Counted from the first letter of the stretch, positions 30,916-39,308 are shown. The stretch is DNA of 39,939 bases from Clostridia bacterium (GCA_017453245.1 JAFTKM010000016.1:1-39939); one strand, 5' to 3'. The notes: a model not told the origin generated them from the letters alone. Program-made: numbers and translations.

Positions 30916-31518
30916 TTACGACTTTCTGATCTCTGCGAGAATGTCCTTGAGCAAGTCCTCGGTGGTGGGGTTAGCAAGTCTTTCGAGTCTTGCCTTCTCC
31001 TCTGCCTCAGCCTTTTCCTTAGCGGCGGCCTCCTCAAGAGCGGCCTTCTTATCAGCAAGGAACTTCTCAATGTTCTCGTCGGTGAGCTTGATGCCCTGCT
31101 TCTTCATTTCCTTAAGATCAGCCTTGGTGGGTACGTCCTGCATAATGTCAGAAACAAGCTTCTTGTGTCCGTCGCGGAGCGTATTCACGAGCTTAACGAT
31201 GGTGAACAGAACGATAGCTACGAGAAGGAAGTTGATAATAGCATTGATGAAGGTACCCCAGTCGATATAGATGGACTGAGTAAGGTCAACCTCACCCGTC
31301 TCCGGGTTGGTAACAAGGGTAAGGAAGGTGTAAACCTCGCTAAGAGAGTTTGCGCCAAAGATAAGAGTGAGAAGATAGTTGATTATAGGCTTGAGTATGT
31401 TGTTACTGAGTGCGTTTACGATCGCGGTAAACGAGCTACCTACGATAACACCGACAGCCATGTCTACGATATTGCCGCGGGTTATGAATTTTTTGAATTC
31501 GCCGATGATTTTTTTCAT
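30916..31518 (-). CDS. mscL: Large-conductance mechanosensitive channel MscL
   Basis: A 200-residue protein starting with the MscL N-terminal helix and first membrane helix (FKKFITRGNIVDMAVGVIVGSSFTAIVNAL), a periplasmic loop with YIDWGTFINAIINFLLVAIVLF as the second helix, and a cytosolic tail. Usual MscL is ~130-150 residues; here an extra ~60-residue charged, alanine/glutamate-rich coiled segment (about 135-185) extends the tail. It opens under membrane tension to release solutes in hypo-osmotic shock. AAAAGGAG is upstream of the start. The GH2 gene ends 145 bp upstream on the same strand; the gap holds element E3 and a strong hairpin. Confidence 0.93.
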   Translation of the reverse strand: MKKIIGEFKKFITRGNIVDMAVGVIVGSSFTAIVNALSNNILKPIINYLLTLIFGANSLSEVYTFLTLVTNPETGEVDLTQSIYIDWGTFINAIINFLLVAIVLFTIVKLVNTLRDGHKKLVSDIMQDVPTKADLKEMKKQGIKLTDENIEKFLADKKAALEEAAAKEKAEAEEKARLERLANPTTEDLLKDILAEIRKS

Positions 31519-31548
31519 AATGTTCTCCTTTTAGTGATTTATTAGCAC

Positions 31549-31573
31549 CCTCGCGGAATACTCGTCCGCGAGG
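31549..31573. promoter_or_regulatory. Strong 9-bp hairpin in the mscL leader
   Basis: CCTCGCGGA (31549-31557) pairs with TCCGCGAGG (31565-31573). No T run follows, so it is not a standard terminator. Confidence 0.6.
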
Positions 31574-31591
31574 CGTATTAACCAATTCTTA

Positions 31592-31658
31592 AACAAGATA
31601 GATAAGTGCTGAAAGCGCTGAATATTCACGCCCCTAGCTTGTCCGTATTTTTCTTGCC
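31592..31658. ncRNA. Conserved structured element, copy E3
   Basis: ACAAGA/TCTTG closing stem, GATAAGTG, then GCG/CGC with loop CTGAATATTCA and GTATTTTTC. The same blocks in the same order occur at 22774 and 26926. On the minus strand it lies between the GH2 stop and mscL. Confidence 0.6.
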
Positions 31659-31663
31659 TCGCC

Positions 31664-33874
31664 TTACTCCTCCACGCCAAGATCATACAGAGACCGTACC
31701 CGAATCACTCTTTTCAGCTTTTCTATGGTCGTGATTCTCGGTGTAGTAAGCCTTAGCCGTATCGGCGCCTTGCCGGTGATGTCAAAGTAGTTTTTGTCAA
31801 GCGAGACGTCCTCGCCCTCAAAGCTGACCTCAGCCCCCTTGACGAAGCAATCCGCCGAGACGGTAGCGACATATTCCGTTCCGTTACCCATTACCTCGAT
31901 CGAGTAATTCGGCTTCGGGAAGGCGAAACGCTTGTTTTTTGTAAATAAATATGCACCTTTTGAGGACTCATTGCTCTTATCCGACACAGAGTACAACAAA
32001 TAGTATTCATTCTCATGTCCGGATATAGCGCTTCCGAGATCCACGTCGTGCACCCTGAGATTCGACGACGCCTTCACCCTTATCGGGAAGGAATCGCGGA
32101 AGACGGGCTGATTCTTCGAATTCATCACCGCGTAGGTAAATACTCCTACGTAATCCTGACGCATATCGTTGGATACGATAAACTTGACTCTCGTGCCGCC
32201 CCGTATAGCCGAAATCCTCACAGGAGCGAAGAATGCCTTTTCGTAGTAGTGGAGCGGCTTCCGTCCGCCGTAATAGTCCACAGCCGAGGGAGAGATCGAG
32301 GGCCACGGATCATTCATACGGCGCATAAAGATACCGAGCGGCTTTCTTTCCTTACGTCTTGCCTCCTCCACGTCAAGCATAGAGAGCTCCGCGGAGCACA
32401 TTCCCATAACGTAGGAGAGCTCCTTCATTCCGTTGGCGTAAGGGTACGAATCGTAAGCTCCCGAAATCATATCGATGACCGCGTCCCTGCTTGCGCCGTG
32501 AAGCTCGAATACCTCGGAGCCGAGATTTCTCTTCTCGGGCTCGGCGAGTCTTGTCGCCGTGTCATAGGTCGGGAGCGAGGAATGTCCGACGCGGACAAGA
32601 TGCTTTCTCGTCTCACCCGAAATATCAAAGACGTTCATACCGTCAAACGCGGAGAAGCTTCCCGCGAATTCCGCCGCCTCGTTATCCGAGCCGAAAAGAC
32701 GCTGTACCCTGCCGTTGCCGACGATGACACCCAAGGACGGGTGGTGCACAATTCTTGTGAGATTGTCACGAAGCTCCGCGCCGACGCTCTCGCGAAACGC
32801 CTGAGTGTCCTCGGCCTCTGAGTCCTCAATCGGCAATTCTGCCCATACCAGAAGTCCGAGCTCATCGCAGGCATCAAAGAAGTAATTTTCGGGGTAATAC
32901 CCGCTACCGTGTATAAATATCGAGTTAAAATTAGCCTTTTTCGCATCCTCAAGCAGGGCTCTTGTCCTTTTCTCAGAGAGCCTTGACGGAAGGATATCCT
33001 CACACATATATTCGCCGCCCATAGCAAGGACTCTCGAGCCGTTGACGCAAAGAGTCATTCCCTCACCGTCCTTCTCAAGAGCGACCGTGCGCAGACCTAT
33101 CCTCATCTCGTAGGTATCCTCTATCTCGCTCTCCGAATAGAGATTGACGTTGAGCTTGTAGAGATTCTGCATACCGAGGCCGTTAGGCCACCAGAGATTC
33201 GGGTCGGAGACCGTAATATTTCCCTCTCCTCCGACAAAACCGCAGAAGTAAACGTTACCCGCGGGCGAGGTGAGCGTTGCAACCGCGCGCGAGAGCTCGT
33301 CATATCCGAGTGTGCTGACGGAAAGATCGAGCCTTACCGCCCCCTCCGTATGCGTCTGCTTTACCTTGATATCCGAGATGATCTTATGATTGAAGGCAAC
33401 GACCTCTATCTTGCGGAAGATTCCCATGTCGCAAAGACGCGGCGAGCCCTCGGAGCCGAGGGTTGAGCCAATCTTCCTCGACGAGCCGTTTTTCCCTGCT
33501 GAAAAGCTGAGCTTAAGCACGTTTTTGCCCAGAGAGAGCTTAGTCTTTACGTCAAAAACGTACGTGCGGTGGACGTTGTCCGTCTCTCCGATGACCTGAC
33601 CGTTTATCTCAACTGTGCAGAAGCCGTCAAGACCGTGGAAGCGCAGAAGCACGTTTTTCATCGATATAACAAGAGGCGTTATCTCAAATTCGGCAGTAAA
33701 CACGCAATCCTTGTCGGAATACGGCAAGAGCCTTGCCACGTTATCCGAGACCGACGGGTCGCCCGTCACACCGTTTTCAAACAAAACGGAATACAAAGAG
33801 CACGGAGCCGTGCAAGCAAGACCCGAGTATTTCCCCGAGTCCATTACAAAGCTCTTTATCTCCTGCTTTACCAT
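31664..33874 (-). CDS. Glycoside hydrolase family 2 (beta-mannosidase-like) protein with altered active site
   Basis: A 736-residue, leaderless GH2-type protein: N-terminal jelly-roll (FHGLDGFCTVEINGQVIGETDN near 79-100), immunoglobulin-like domain with WWPNGLG (228-234), barrel with FIHGSGYYPENYFFDACDELGLLVWAE pieces (320-346), and the late MNDPWPSISPSAVDYYGG segment (520-537) typical of beta-mannosidases and glucosaminidases. The site expected to read GNNE (acid/base glutamate) reads GNGR (386-389), after HPS (378-380). A candidate nucleophile region is CSAELSM (E496). It may be inactive or use another residue. AAGGGGG precedes the start; the promoter is TTGAAA-17-TAAAAT. Confidence 0.78.
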   Translation of the reverse strand: MVKQEIKSFVMDSGKYSGLACTAPCSLYSVLFENGVTGDPSVSDNVARLLPYSDKDCVFTAEFEITPLVISMKNVLLRFHGLDGFCTVEINGQVIGETDNVHRTYVFDVKTKLSLGKNVLKLSFSAGKNGSSRKIGSTLGSEGSPRLCDMGIFRKIEVVAFNHKIISDIKVKQTHTEGAVRLDLSVSTLGYDELSRAVATLTSPAGNVYFCGFVGGEGNITVSDPNLWWPNGLGMQNLYKLNVNLYSESEIEDTYEMRIGLRTVALEKDGEGMTLCVNGSRVLAMGGEYMCEDILPSRLSEKRTRALLEDAKKANFNSIFIHGSGYYPENYFFDACDELGLLVWAELPIEDSEAEDTQAFRESVGAELRDNLTRIVHHPSLGVIVGNGRVQRLFGSDNEAAEFAGSFSAFDGMNVFDISGETRKHLVRVGHSSLPTYDTATRLAEPEKRNLGSEVFELHGASRDAVIDMISGAYDSYPYANGMKELSYVMGMCSAELSMLDVEEARRKERKPLGIFMRRMNDPWPSISPSAVDYYGGRKPLHYYEKAFFAPVRISAIRGGTRVKFIVSNDMRQDYVGVFTYAVMNSKNQPVFRDSFPIRVKASSNLRVHDVDLGSAISGHENEYYLLYSVSDKSNESSKGAYLFTKNKRFAFPKPNYSIEVMGNGTEYVATVSADCFVKGAEVSFEGEDVSLDKNYFDITGKAPIRLRLTTPRITTIEKLKRVIRVRSLYDLGVEE

Positions 33875-33948
33875 AAATCCCCCTTCGGAAAGCCGCCCCG
33901 ACCTGATTTTCGGGCATACAGCTTATCCATATAAAACCATTATGTTTT

Positions 33949-34101
33949 ATTTTAACATAAATATCTTTCTTTTTCAACCGTTTGTTCGATGTAAAAATGT
34001 ACAAACCGAATTAATCTTTTTTGTTCAACCAACCAAAAATATCGAAAATGACCAAATCTCTCCTCTTTTCTATTGAAATATTTTTAGGTTTATGTTAAAA
34101 T
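33949..34101. promoter_or_regulatory. Divergent GH2 and lipoprotein promoters sharing a 13-bp inverted repeat
   Basis: Minus strand: TTGAAA (33977-33972), 17 bp, TAAAAT (33954-33949). Plus strand: TTGAAA (34073-34078), 17 bp, TAAAAT (34096-34101). TTTATGTTAAAAT at 34089-34101 is the exact complement of 33949-33961. Between them (33978-34072) I see no other feature. Confidence 0.8.
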
Positions 34102-34132
34102 GAATTGCATAAATAAAAAAAGGAGCTCAATT

Positions 34133-35470
34133 ATGAAACTCAACAAGGCTTTATTTTTGGTTTTGATTCTCTCTGTTGTGTTCGCTTTCACATCGTGTGA
34201 CGTTATTATGGACTCGCCCGTTGGCGATCTCATCAACAAGTTACCCTTTGTTAACAGCGAGCTTACCGTAGAGTTCGACAGCAACGGCGGTTCCAAGCTT
34301 GATTCCGTATCCGTTGCAGAGGGTGAGCCCGTAGAGGCGCCCGCTGATCCTACCCGTGAGGGCTACACCTTCGCAGGCTGGTTCTACAACGACACCGAAT
34401 GGAATTTCGAAAACCCTGTAACCGAGGATATGGTCCTCGTTGCAAAGTGGGATAAGCTCCCTGAGCCCTGCACACACCTTGACAGAAATGACGACGGTAA
34501 GTGCGATAAGTGTGAAGAAAGCTTCGACGATGGCAGCGATCTTCCCCCTGTAACCAACTACAAGATCATCTACATGGATGGCGCAACCAGACTTGATCTT
34601 ACTCCCAACACCTATAACTCCCAGAGCACCGGTCTTGTACTTCCTACTCCCGATGCTAAGGCTAACTATGAGTTCACCGGCTGGTACTCCGACGCAGCTC
34701 TCACCAAAAAGGTTGAGTCCATCGACGTTAACGGTAAGGGTAACATAGTTCTCTACGCAGGCTACACTCCCGTAAGCTTCAAGATCAATTACGAGCTTAA
34801 CGGCGGTGTTAACGCTGAGGAGAACGTTACCGAGTATAACGTACATAGCATTCCCACAGCTCTTAAGGCAGCTACCAGAGGCGGCTATGAGTTCACCGGT
34901 TGGTACACCGACGCTGAGCTTACCACTCGCTTCGTACGTATCGATCCCAACGCTCTTGGCGACGTAACCGTATACGCAGGCTGGAGCGTAATCACCTACT
35001 CCATTAAGTTCTACGACGGTGAGACCAAGCTCGACTTCGATCTTACCTCTTACCAGATTAGTGATACCGACATCGCTCTTCCCGCAGTTGCTGAGAAGGA
35101 AGGCGTTACCGTTGTTGGTTGGCGCGATGCTGACGGCAAGGATTACCCCGTTATCGCTGCAGGTACATACGGCGACCTCGTTCTTTACGCTACCTATGAG
35201 TATAAGGTATACTACATTACCTACGAGCTTAACGGCGGCGAGCTCAGCGAGGACAACGTTACCTCTTACATCCACGGCAAGCTTCCCGAGCTCGCTGATC
35301 CCGCATCCAGAGACGGTTACCTCTTCCAGGGCTGGTATCTTGATGCTAAGTGCACTGAGGAAATCAAGGATCTCTCCGCTCACGTAAACCAGGATATCAC
35401 CATTTACGCTAAGTGGGCTCCCTACACCGAGGGTGACAGCGAGAACCTTACTCCCGAGGCTCCCTTCTGA
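34133..35470 (+). CDS. Lipoprotein with InlB B-type (Listeria-Bacteroides) repeats
   Basis: A 445-residue protein with a lipoprotein signal peptide: MKLNK, a hydrophobic stretch and lipobox FTSC, giving Cys22 as the lipidated residue. About five beta-grasp B repeats of 60-70 residues follow. The first has VEFDSNGGS...EGYTFAGWFYNDTEW, and later ones have YELNGGV...GGYEFTGWYTDAEL and YELNGGEL...DGYLFQGWYLDAKC. Between repeats 1 and 2 is HLDRNDDGKCDKCEE, a calcium-loop-like, cysteine-containing linker. Such repeats act as surface spacers or adhesion domains. ATG 34133 has AGGAG about 8 nt upstream. It is a single gene with its own promoter and terminator. Confidence 0.88.
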   Translation: MKLNKALFLVLILSVVFAFTSCDVIMDSPVGDLINKLPFVNSELTVEFDSNGGSKLDSVSVAEGEPVEAPADPTREGYTFAGWFYNDTEWNFENPVTEDMVLVAKWDKLPEPCTHLDRNDDGKCDKCEESFDDGSDLPPVTNYKIIYMDGATRLDLTPNTYNSQSTGLVLPTPDAKANYEFTGWYSDAALTKKVESIDVNGKGNIVLYAGYTPVSFKINYELNGGVNAEENVTEYNVHSIPTALKAATRGGYEFTGWYTDAELTTRFVRIDPNALGDVTVYAGWSVITYSIKFYDGETKLDFDLTSYQISDTDIALPAVAEKEGVTVVGWRDADGKDYPVIAAGTYGDLVLYATYEYKVYYITYELNGGELSEDNVTSYIHGKLPELADPASRDGYLFQGWYLDAKCTEEIKDLSAHVNQDITIYAKWAPYTEGDSENLTPEAPF

Positions 35471-35493
35471 TTTTAAAATTAATGAATAATTTT

Positions 35494-35526
35494 AGCCCGT
35501 GTGCGAAATGCACACGGGCTTTTTTT
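35494..35526 (+). terminator. Lipoprotein gene terminator
   Basis: AGCCCGTGTGC (35494-35504) pairs perfectly with GCACACGGGCT (35510-35520), followed by T6. Confidence 0.92.
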
Positions 35527-35554
35527 GTATTTGTTTGGTCGGGTTAAAGTTACG

Positions 35555-35888
35555 GGACGTCGGTCCCTACAATCCGTTCCTCGTTCCTCATTTTGCATTT
35601 TGCATTCTGCATTTTGCATTGGCGGACCGTCGAGTAGCGAAGCGAAACCGAGGGTATTGAATGAGAGTCCGGTGGACTCTCAGACCCCGAGGTGACCGAG
35701 CCCGCAGGCGAGACCGCCGGTCCCTACGGTTTGTACCTCGTTCCTTAATTTTGCATTGATGAAACGTAAGAATTGCTAGCGTATCGCAACCTCATCCACC
35801 ACTTCGTGGTCCCCCTTCCCCAAAGGGGAAGGTTGATTTTGCATTTTGCATTGGCGCAGCCTTGCGCTTGGCGCTTCGCATTTCGCAT
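35555..35888. repeat. Composite non-coding repeat block
   Basis: No gene is supported. GGTCCCTAC followed by a CGTTCCTC-like stretch and TTTTGCATT appears twice (about 35559-35620 and 35730-35760), and matches the inverse of 2652-2700. TTTTGCATT is iterated at 35589-35620 and 35836-35856, and degenerates to TTCGCATT at 35876-35890. The segment GCAACCTCATCC to CTTCCCC/GGGGAAG (about 35786-35833) recurs at 38625-38740. The following gene's stop codon lies in the last GCATTT unit. Confidence 0.7.
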
Positions 35889-36377
35889 TTATCTAAGCCC
35901 TTCTGCAAACTCCTCGGTTGCTTCGATAAATATATCCGCGTTCTCGTACTCCGAGCGGATGGAAACAAGATACACGCACTCGGGGAGCATGGTCGGGAAA
36001 TAGGGATACCTGATAACGCCCTTTTCGCATTTATACGCGCGGTATTCCTTGCCCGTCATTTTCCTGACCTCGGTTATCGACCACAGATCGAGCCTTGCCA
36101 GAGTCCTTGAGGTCTTCCCTACTCTCATATTGACAACGAAGGATTCTCTGCCTCCGTCATTTCTTATCTCGTAATAATATTCCGCGGCAACGTGTCCGTT
36201 GTAGACGTATATAGCGGCGGTGATAAATCCGAGAGCGACAAGCCACAGAATACCCGAGTACGCCGCGCCGAAATATGCCGCAAGTATAAAGATCAGAGCC
36301 GTACCGATAAGGCCGAGGAAGACGTATCTTGAAACCTTGTTTTTTGATTTTACGCTAAGCGTCATCTCACCTGACAT
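35889..36377 (-). CDS. Membrane protein of unknown function, two helices
   Basis: A 162-residue protein. Two adjacent hydrophobic segments (about 17-39 and 42-60) are followed by a soluble C-terminal domain with mixed strands (EYYYEIRNDGGRESFVVNMRVG, LARLDLWSITEVRKMTGKEYR). The pattern resembles small PH-like membrane proteins, but I cannot name the family. The start ATG shares one base with the TGA of the upstream gene (TGATG), and GAAAGGAG lies in the end of that gene, so the two are coupled. The stop is inside a dispersed repeat. Confidence 0.65.
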   Translation of the reverse strand: MSGEMTLSVKSKNKVSRYVFLGLIGTALIFILAAYFGAAYSGILWLVALGFITAAIYVYNGHVAAEYYYEIRNDGGRESFVVNMRVGKTSRTLARLDLWSITEVRKMTGKEYRAYKCEKGVIRYPYFPTMLPECVYLVSIRSEYENADIFIEATEEFAEGLR

Positions 36378-37078
36378 CAGGGACGCTCCTTTCCCGAGAG
36401 CTTGTAATCCTCGAATAAGGAATAGTCATTTGTCCTCTCATAAACGAGGATATAATAAGGCTCTGCGCCTTCTACGTCATTCAAGGTTATCTTGAGTCTT
36501 ATCCAATCGGGAGTCTCAGAGTCAAGGAAGGTGACGTCCGAGAAAACGAGCTTGTAGTAGGTGTACATAAGGAGGCTGTCGCTCGAGGAGTGGCTGAGAG
36601 TACCTATCTTCTCCACTTCTCCCGACTCGTCAAACGGCACTCTCTCAAGCTCAAAGGTGAAGAGGTCGTCGGCATTCTCGTCGAGCCTTACGCCATACTT
36701 CTCCTCGATCGTGTCAAAGACGGAGGAGTTGTATCTTATCGAGAGCTGGAGCTGACCTACGTCCTCGATCACTATGAGATTATCCGCAAAGAAGCTTGCG
36801 AAATCGGGATCGTCATAAGGCGCGCGCAGAGTCTGAGTCTTGGCAAATATCTCGCCGTCCTGAAGATCATAATATTCGGTGAGCTTCTCGTCAAAGTAGA
36901 CGTTTTTCATCTCACTCGGATAATAGTTAAAAAGAATTACTCTGAAAAGTATCAGTCCGACAACGAGACAGCATACCGCGATAATTATCGCCTTAAGAAT
37001 TGTTAGGGCGGGATTTTTACTTTCCCTTGGCTCCTCGTCTATCTCGTCATAATCGCCGTAGCGTTCTATATCTTCCAT
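36377..37078 (-). CDS. Single-pass membrane protein of unknown function
   Basis: A 233-residue protein with an acidic N-terminus (~25 residues), one membrane helix (TILKAIIIAVCCLVVGLILFRVILF, about 27-50) and a ~180-residue outer domain rich in acidic residues and strands. No catalytic motif is evident. It is the first gene of a two-gene unit with the preceding entry, behind a strong TTGACT-17-TATAAT promoter, with AAAGGA 8 nt before the ATG. The paired membrane topology suggests that the two proteins act together. Confidence 0.65.
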   Translation of the reverse strand: MEDIERYGDYDEIDEEPRESKNPALTILKAIIIAVCCLVVGLILFRVILFNYYPSEMKNVYFDEKLTEYYDLQDGEIFAKTQTLRAPYDDPDFASFFADNLIVIEDVGQLQLSIRYNSSVFDTIEEKYGVRLDENADDLFTFELERVPFDESGEVEKIGTLSHSSSDSLLMYTYYKLVFSDVTFLDSETPDWIRLKITLNDVEGAEPYYILVYERTNDYSLFEDYKLSGKERP

Positions 37079-37111
37079 AGGATAGTCCTTTCACTTATTT
37101 TTACATCTTAA

Positions 37112-37206
37112 ATTATATATGAAAGAAGAAGCAAAGTCAAGAAAGCGGGAAAAGAATTTAAACTTAATTAACACCTCTTGCAATCCACGCGCTTTTGTGC
37201 TAAAAT
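37112..37206. promoter_or_regulatory. Divergent promoters of the membrane pair and the M28 peptidase
   Basis: Minus strand: TTGACT (37140-37135), 17 bp, TATAAT (37117-37112). Plus strand: TTGCAA (37178-37183), 17 bp, TAAAAT (37201-37206) with TG one base before the -10. Confidence 0.85.
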
Positions 37207-37244
37207 ACATTCAAGCAATCTAACCCTGAGACGGGAGGCATATT

Positions 37245-38207
37245 ATGACAGAAACAACAAAAGAAATATTCGAAAAATACGAGGTCAGAAAGACCAAGGA
37301 GCAGAAGGCGGCCTTCAGAGACTACCTCACCTCAGTCGCCAAAGACAAGGGATACAAGGTCGTGACAGAGGAGTCGGGTAAGAGTGTCAAGAACGTTATC
37401 GTCGGTGACCCCGGGAGCGCGGAGGTCATCTACACAGCGCACTACGACACCTGTGCGGTAATGCCGCTCCCGAATTTCATCTCGCCGAAGTGTTTACCGC
37501 TATATATACTTTATCAGCTTGTTTTGTCACTTATTATTTACATAATTCCCTTTTCCATAATGCTTTCGGCAAATCCGATACTTGAGGCCACGGGATCGAA
37601 GGCTCTGTTCGCCTTAGCTCTCTACGGCGGCTACGCCCTCCTGCTCGGTATGACCTACCTCGTTATCAACGGCCCCGCAAACAAGCACACCGCCAACGAT
37701 AACACCTCGGGCGTCACGCTCCTTATCGATATAATGTCCGAGCTCCCCGAGGAACTAAAGAGCAAGGTAGCCTTCATCTTCTTCGACCTTGAGGAAAGAG
37801 GCACCGTCGGCTCCAAGTGCTATAAGAAGCTGCACCCGAGAGTCGCCAAAGAAAAGCTAATCCTCAACTTTGATTGCGTGTCCGACGGCAAGAATATCCT
37901 CTTTGTTCCTAAGAAGGGCGCATACGATAAGGAAGGCGCAATCGCCGAAGCCTTCACACCCACGGGTGAATATACCGATTCCTATTCCGTCGAGGTGGCA
38001 AGAAAAGCATTCTACCCCTCCGACCAGCGCAACTTTGAGCGCGGCGTCGGAGTCTCCGCCCTCAATAAATCAAAGAGCGGTATCCTCTATATGGATAAGA
38101 TACATACAAAAAGAGATACCGTCTACGACGAGGAGAATATAGCCTTCCTCAAGACAGGCGCAATAAGGCTCGCAGAAATGCTCGCTAAAGAAAAGGTTGA
38201 ACTGTAA
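37245..38207 (+). CDS. M28-family zinc metallopeptidase with internal membrane segments
   Basis: A 320-residue protein with the M28 metal and catalytic pattern: AHYDT (about 67-71), NDNTSGV with bridging aspartate (about 152), DLEERG with the catalytic and ligand glutamates (about 184-189), and later DQRNFER. Between the first and second motifs two hydrophobic segments (about 85-105 and 120-140) suggest anchoring in the membrane. M28 enzymes are aminopeptidases; the substrate is not evident. There is no signal peptide, so the catalytic part may face the cytosol. GGGAGG is upstream of the ATG and the promoter is consensus-like. Confidence 0.83.
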   Translation: MTETTKEIFEKYEVRKTKEQKAAFRDYLTSVAKDKGYKVVTEESGKSVKNVIVGDPGSAEVIYTAHYDTCAVMPLPNFISPKCLPLYILYQLVLSLIIYIIPFSIMLSANPILEATGSKALFALALYGGYALLLGMTYLVINGPANKHTANDNTSGVTLLIDIMSELPEELKSKVAFIFFDLEERGTVGSKCYKKLHPRVAKEKLILNFDCVSDGKNILFVPKKGAYDKEGAIAEAFTPTGEYTDSYSVEVARKAFYPSDQRNFERGVGVSALNKSKSGILYMDKIHTKRDTVYDEENIAFLKTGAIRLAEMLAKEKVEL

Positions 38208-38478
38208 AACCGGAATAGGACAAACCAAAATCAGTTACGTTATAAATAAGAATAAAAACAAGGTACATACAATATTAACGTTTGAGGCAGAAAGTAAAAT
38301 AATATACCTAGAGCTTACACCGCAATCCGCTAAACCTTGGTACGGTCAAGAAATTATTTACTCAAATGAGCAAGAGCTTTTACAAGAGTATGAAAGTAAC
38401 GGTTATGACATCTCCGACGTAACGAATCTGGTTACGATTGGAGAACGACCATACTTTTTACTAGACAGATTAAACTAA
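38197..38478 (+). CDS. Possible small protein or gene remnant, AT-rich
   Basis: A frame of 93 codons beginning only with TTG, which overlaps the last codons of the peptidase gene. It is much more AT-rich than its surroundings. The translation (KVHTILTFEAESKIIYLEL, then YDISDVTNLVTIGERPYFLLDRLN) looks protein-like, but I do not recognise it. No ATG or clear ribosome site exists. It may be a 5'-truncated remnant of an acquired gene. A good terminator follows it at 38505. Confidence 0.35.
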   Translation: MNCKTGIGQTKISYVINKNKNKVHTILTFEAESKIIYLELTPQSAKPWYGQEIIYSNEQELLQEYESNGYDISDVTNLVTIGERPYFLLDRLN

Positions 38479-38504
38479 CAAATTCCCATTCATACAATAG
38501 CAAA

Positions 38505-38541
38505 CCCCGACAGACCTCAAAATCTGTCGGGGTGATTTTTT
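38505..38541 (+). terminator. Intrinsic terminator
   Basis: CCCCGACAGA (38505-38514) pairs with TCTGTCGGGG (38523-38532), followed by TGA and T7. Confidence 0.9.
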
Positions 38542-38624
38542 TCGGCGGGAGCAAGCCCCCGCCCTACCATATTGCAATACAGCATAGCCCGATCTGCAAT
38601 GTGTTTTTTATTAGTTAGCGCATC

Positions 38625-38740
38625 GCAACCTCATCCGTCACTCGCAATGCTCGTGCCACCTTCCCCAAGGGGGAAGGTTTATCCCAACCTTCCCCCTTGG
38701 GGAAGGTGGATTTTGCGAAGCAAAAGACGGATGAGGTTGC
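38625..38740. repeat. 116-bp nested palindromic element
   Basis: The outer arms GCAACCTCATCCGTC (38625-38639) and its complement (38726-38740) are perfect over 15 bp. The inner arms 38656-38679 and 38686-38709 are perfect over 24 bp around TATCCC, and each is itself built on CCTTCCCC/GGGGAAGG. A TTTTGC/GCAAAA hairpin lies on the right side. Half of this element occurs at 35786-35842. It is a MITE-like dispersed element without coding capacity. Confidence 0.8.
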
Positions 38741-38956
38741 CCAATTCTAGCATCCCTCTTCGCATTTGAGCAATCAAATTTAGATGGCGCTGACTTTGGT
38801 AGTTTCTAAGCGAATAGATTATGATAATCAAGCGAAAGCGTATCGGGGAGAAACGCTCACCAGGACGCTCGCGCAGATTGCTCCGTGGCGGCTCACCGCA
38901 AGGGGAGCACGGTGCGAAGCACCAAGGACACAAGGTGGACTTGCGCCACAAGGAGT

Positions 38957-39215
38957 AGAAACCCGCCTTCTTCGACCCGAAGCAATAGAAAACTATTGCG
39001 AGCTTTGGTCGAAAAGCGAGCTGAAATCAAAGGATTTATAGTAGATTTTGAGCTAATAAATTTAGTTTCAGCTTTATCTGTGCATCTAAGCGAATAGATT
39101 TAGATGAGAAACCCGCCTTCTTCGACCCGAAGCAATAGAAAACTATTGCGAGCTTTTATCGAAAAGCGAGCTGAAATCAAAGGATTTATAGTAGATTTTG
39201 AGCTAATAAATTTAG
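38957..39215 (+). repeat. Direct repeat of ~109 bp in a gene-free region
   Basis: 38957-39065 and 39107-39215 are identical except for two adjacent bases (GG to TA near 39007/39157), 150 bp apart. CTAAGCGAATAGATT precedes the second copy (39087) and also occurs at 38807, so a larger unit may have been duplicated. The short frames over the copies share the same text but lack support as genes. The rest of 38742-38956 holds no recognised feature. Confidence 0.75.
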
Positions 39216-39238
39216 ATGAAGAAGGCGCCTTCTTCATC
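39215..39238. repeat. 24-bp perfect palindrome
   Basis: Centred on GGCGCC with arms GATGAAGAAG and CTTCTTCATC. A second AAGGCGCCTT lies at about 39274-39283. It sits upstream of the gap 3' end and could form a stem in its 3' region, though no T run is adjacent. Confidence 0.6.
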
Positions 39239-39308
39239 CCGCCAGGCGTAGGTGTTCTACGTCAAGGGGTGAAAAGGCGCCTTATTCGCGAAATTTATCG
39301 CTCAAAAA

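Noticed and set aside
34241-35383. A 380-codon antisense frame over the InlB-repeat lipoprotein
   Set aside because: It mirrors the repeated sense sequence and gives low-complexity valine/glycine-rich text. The sense gene has a promoter, ribosome site, lipobox and terminator.
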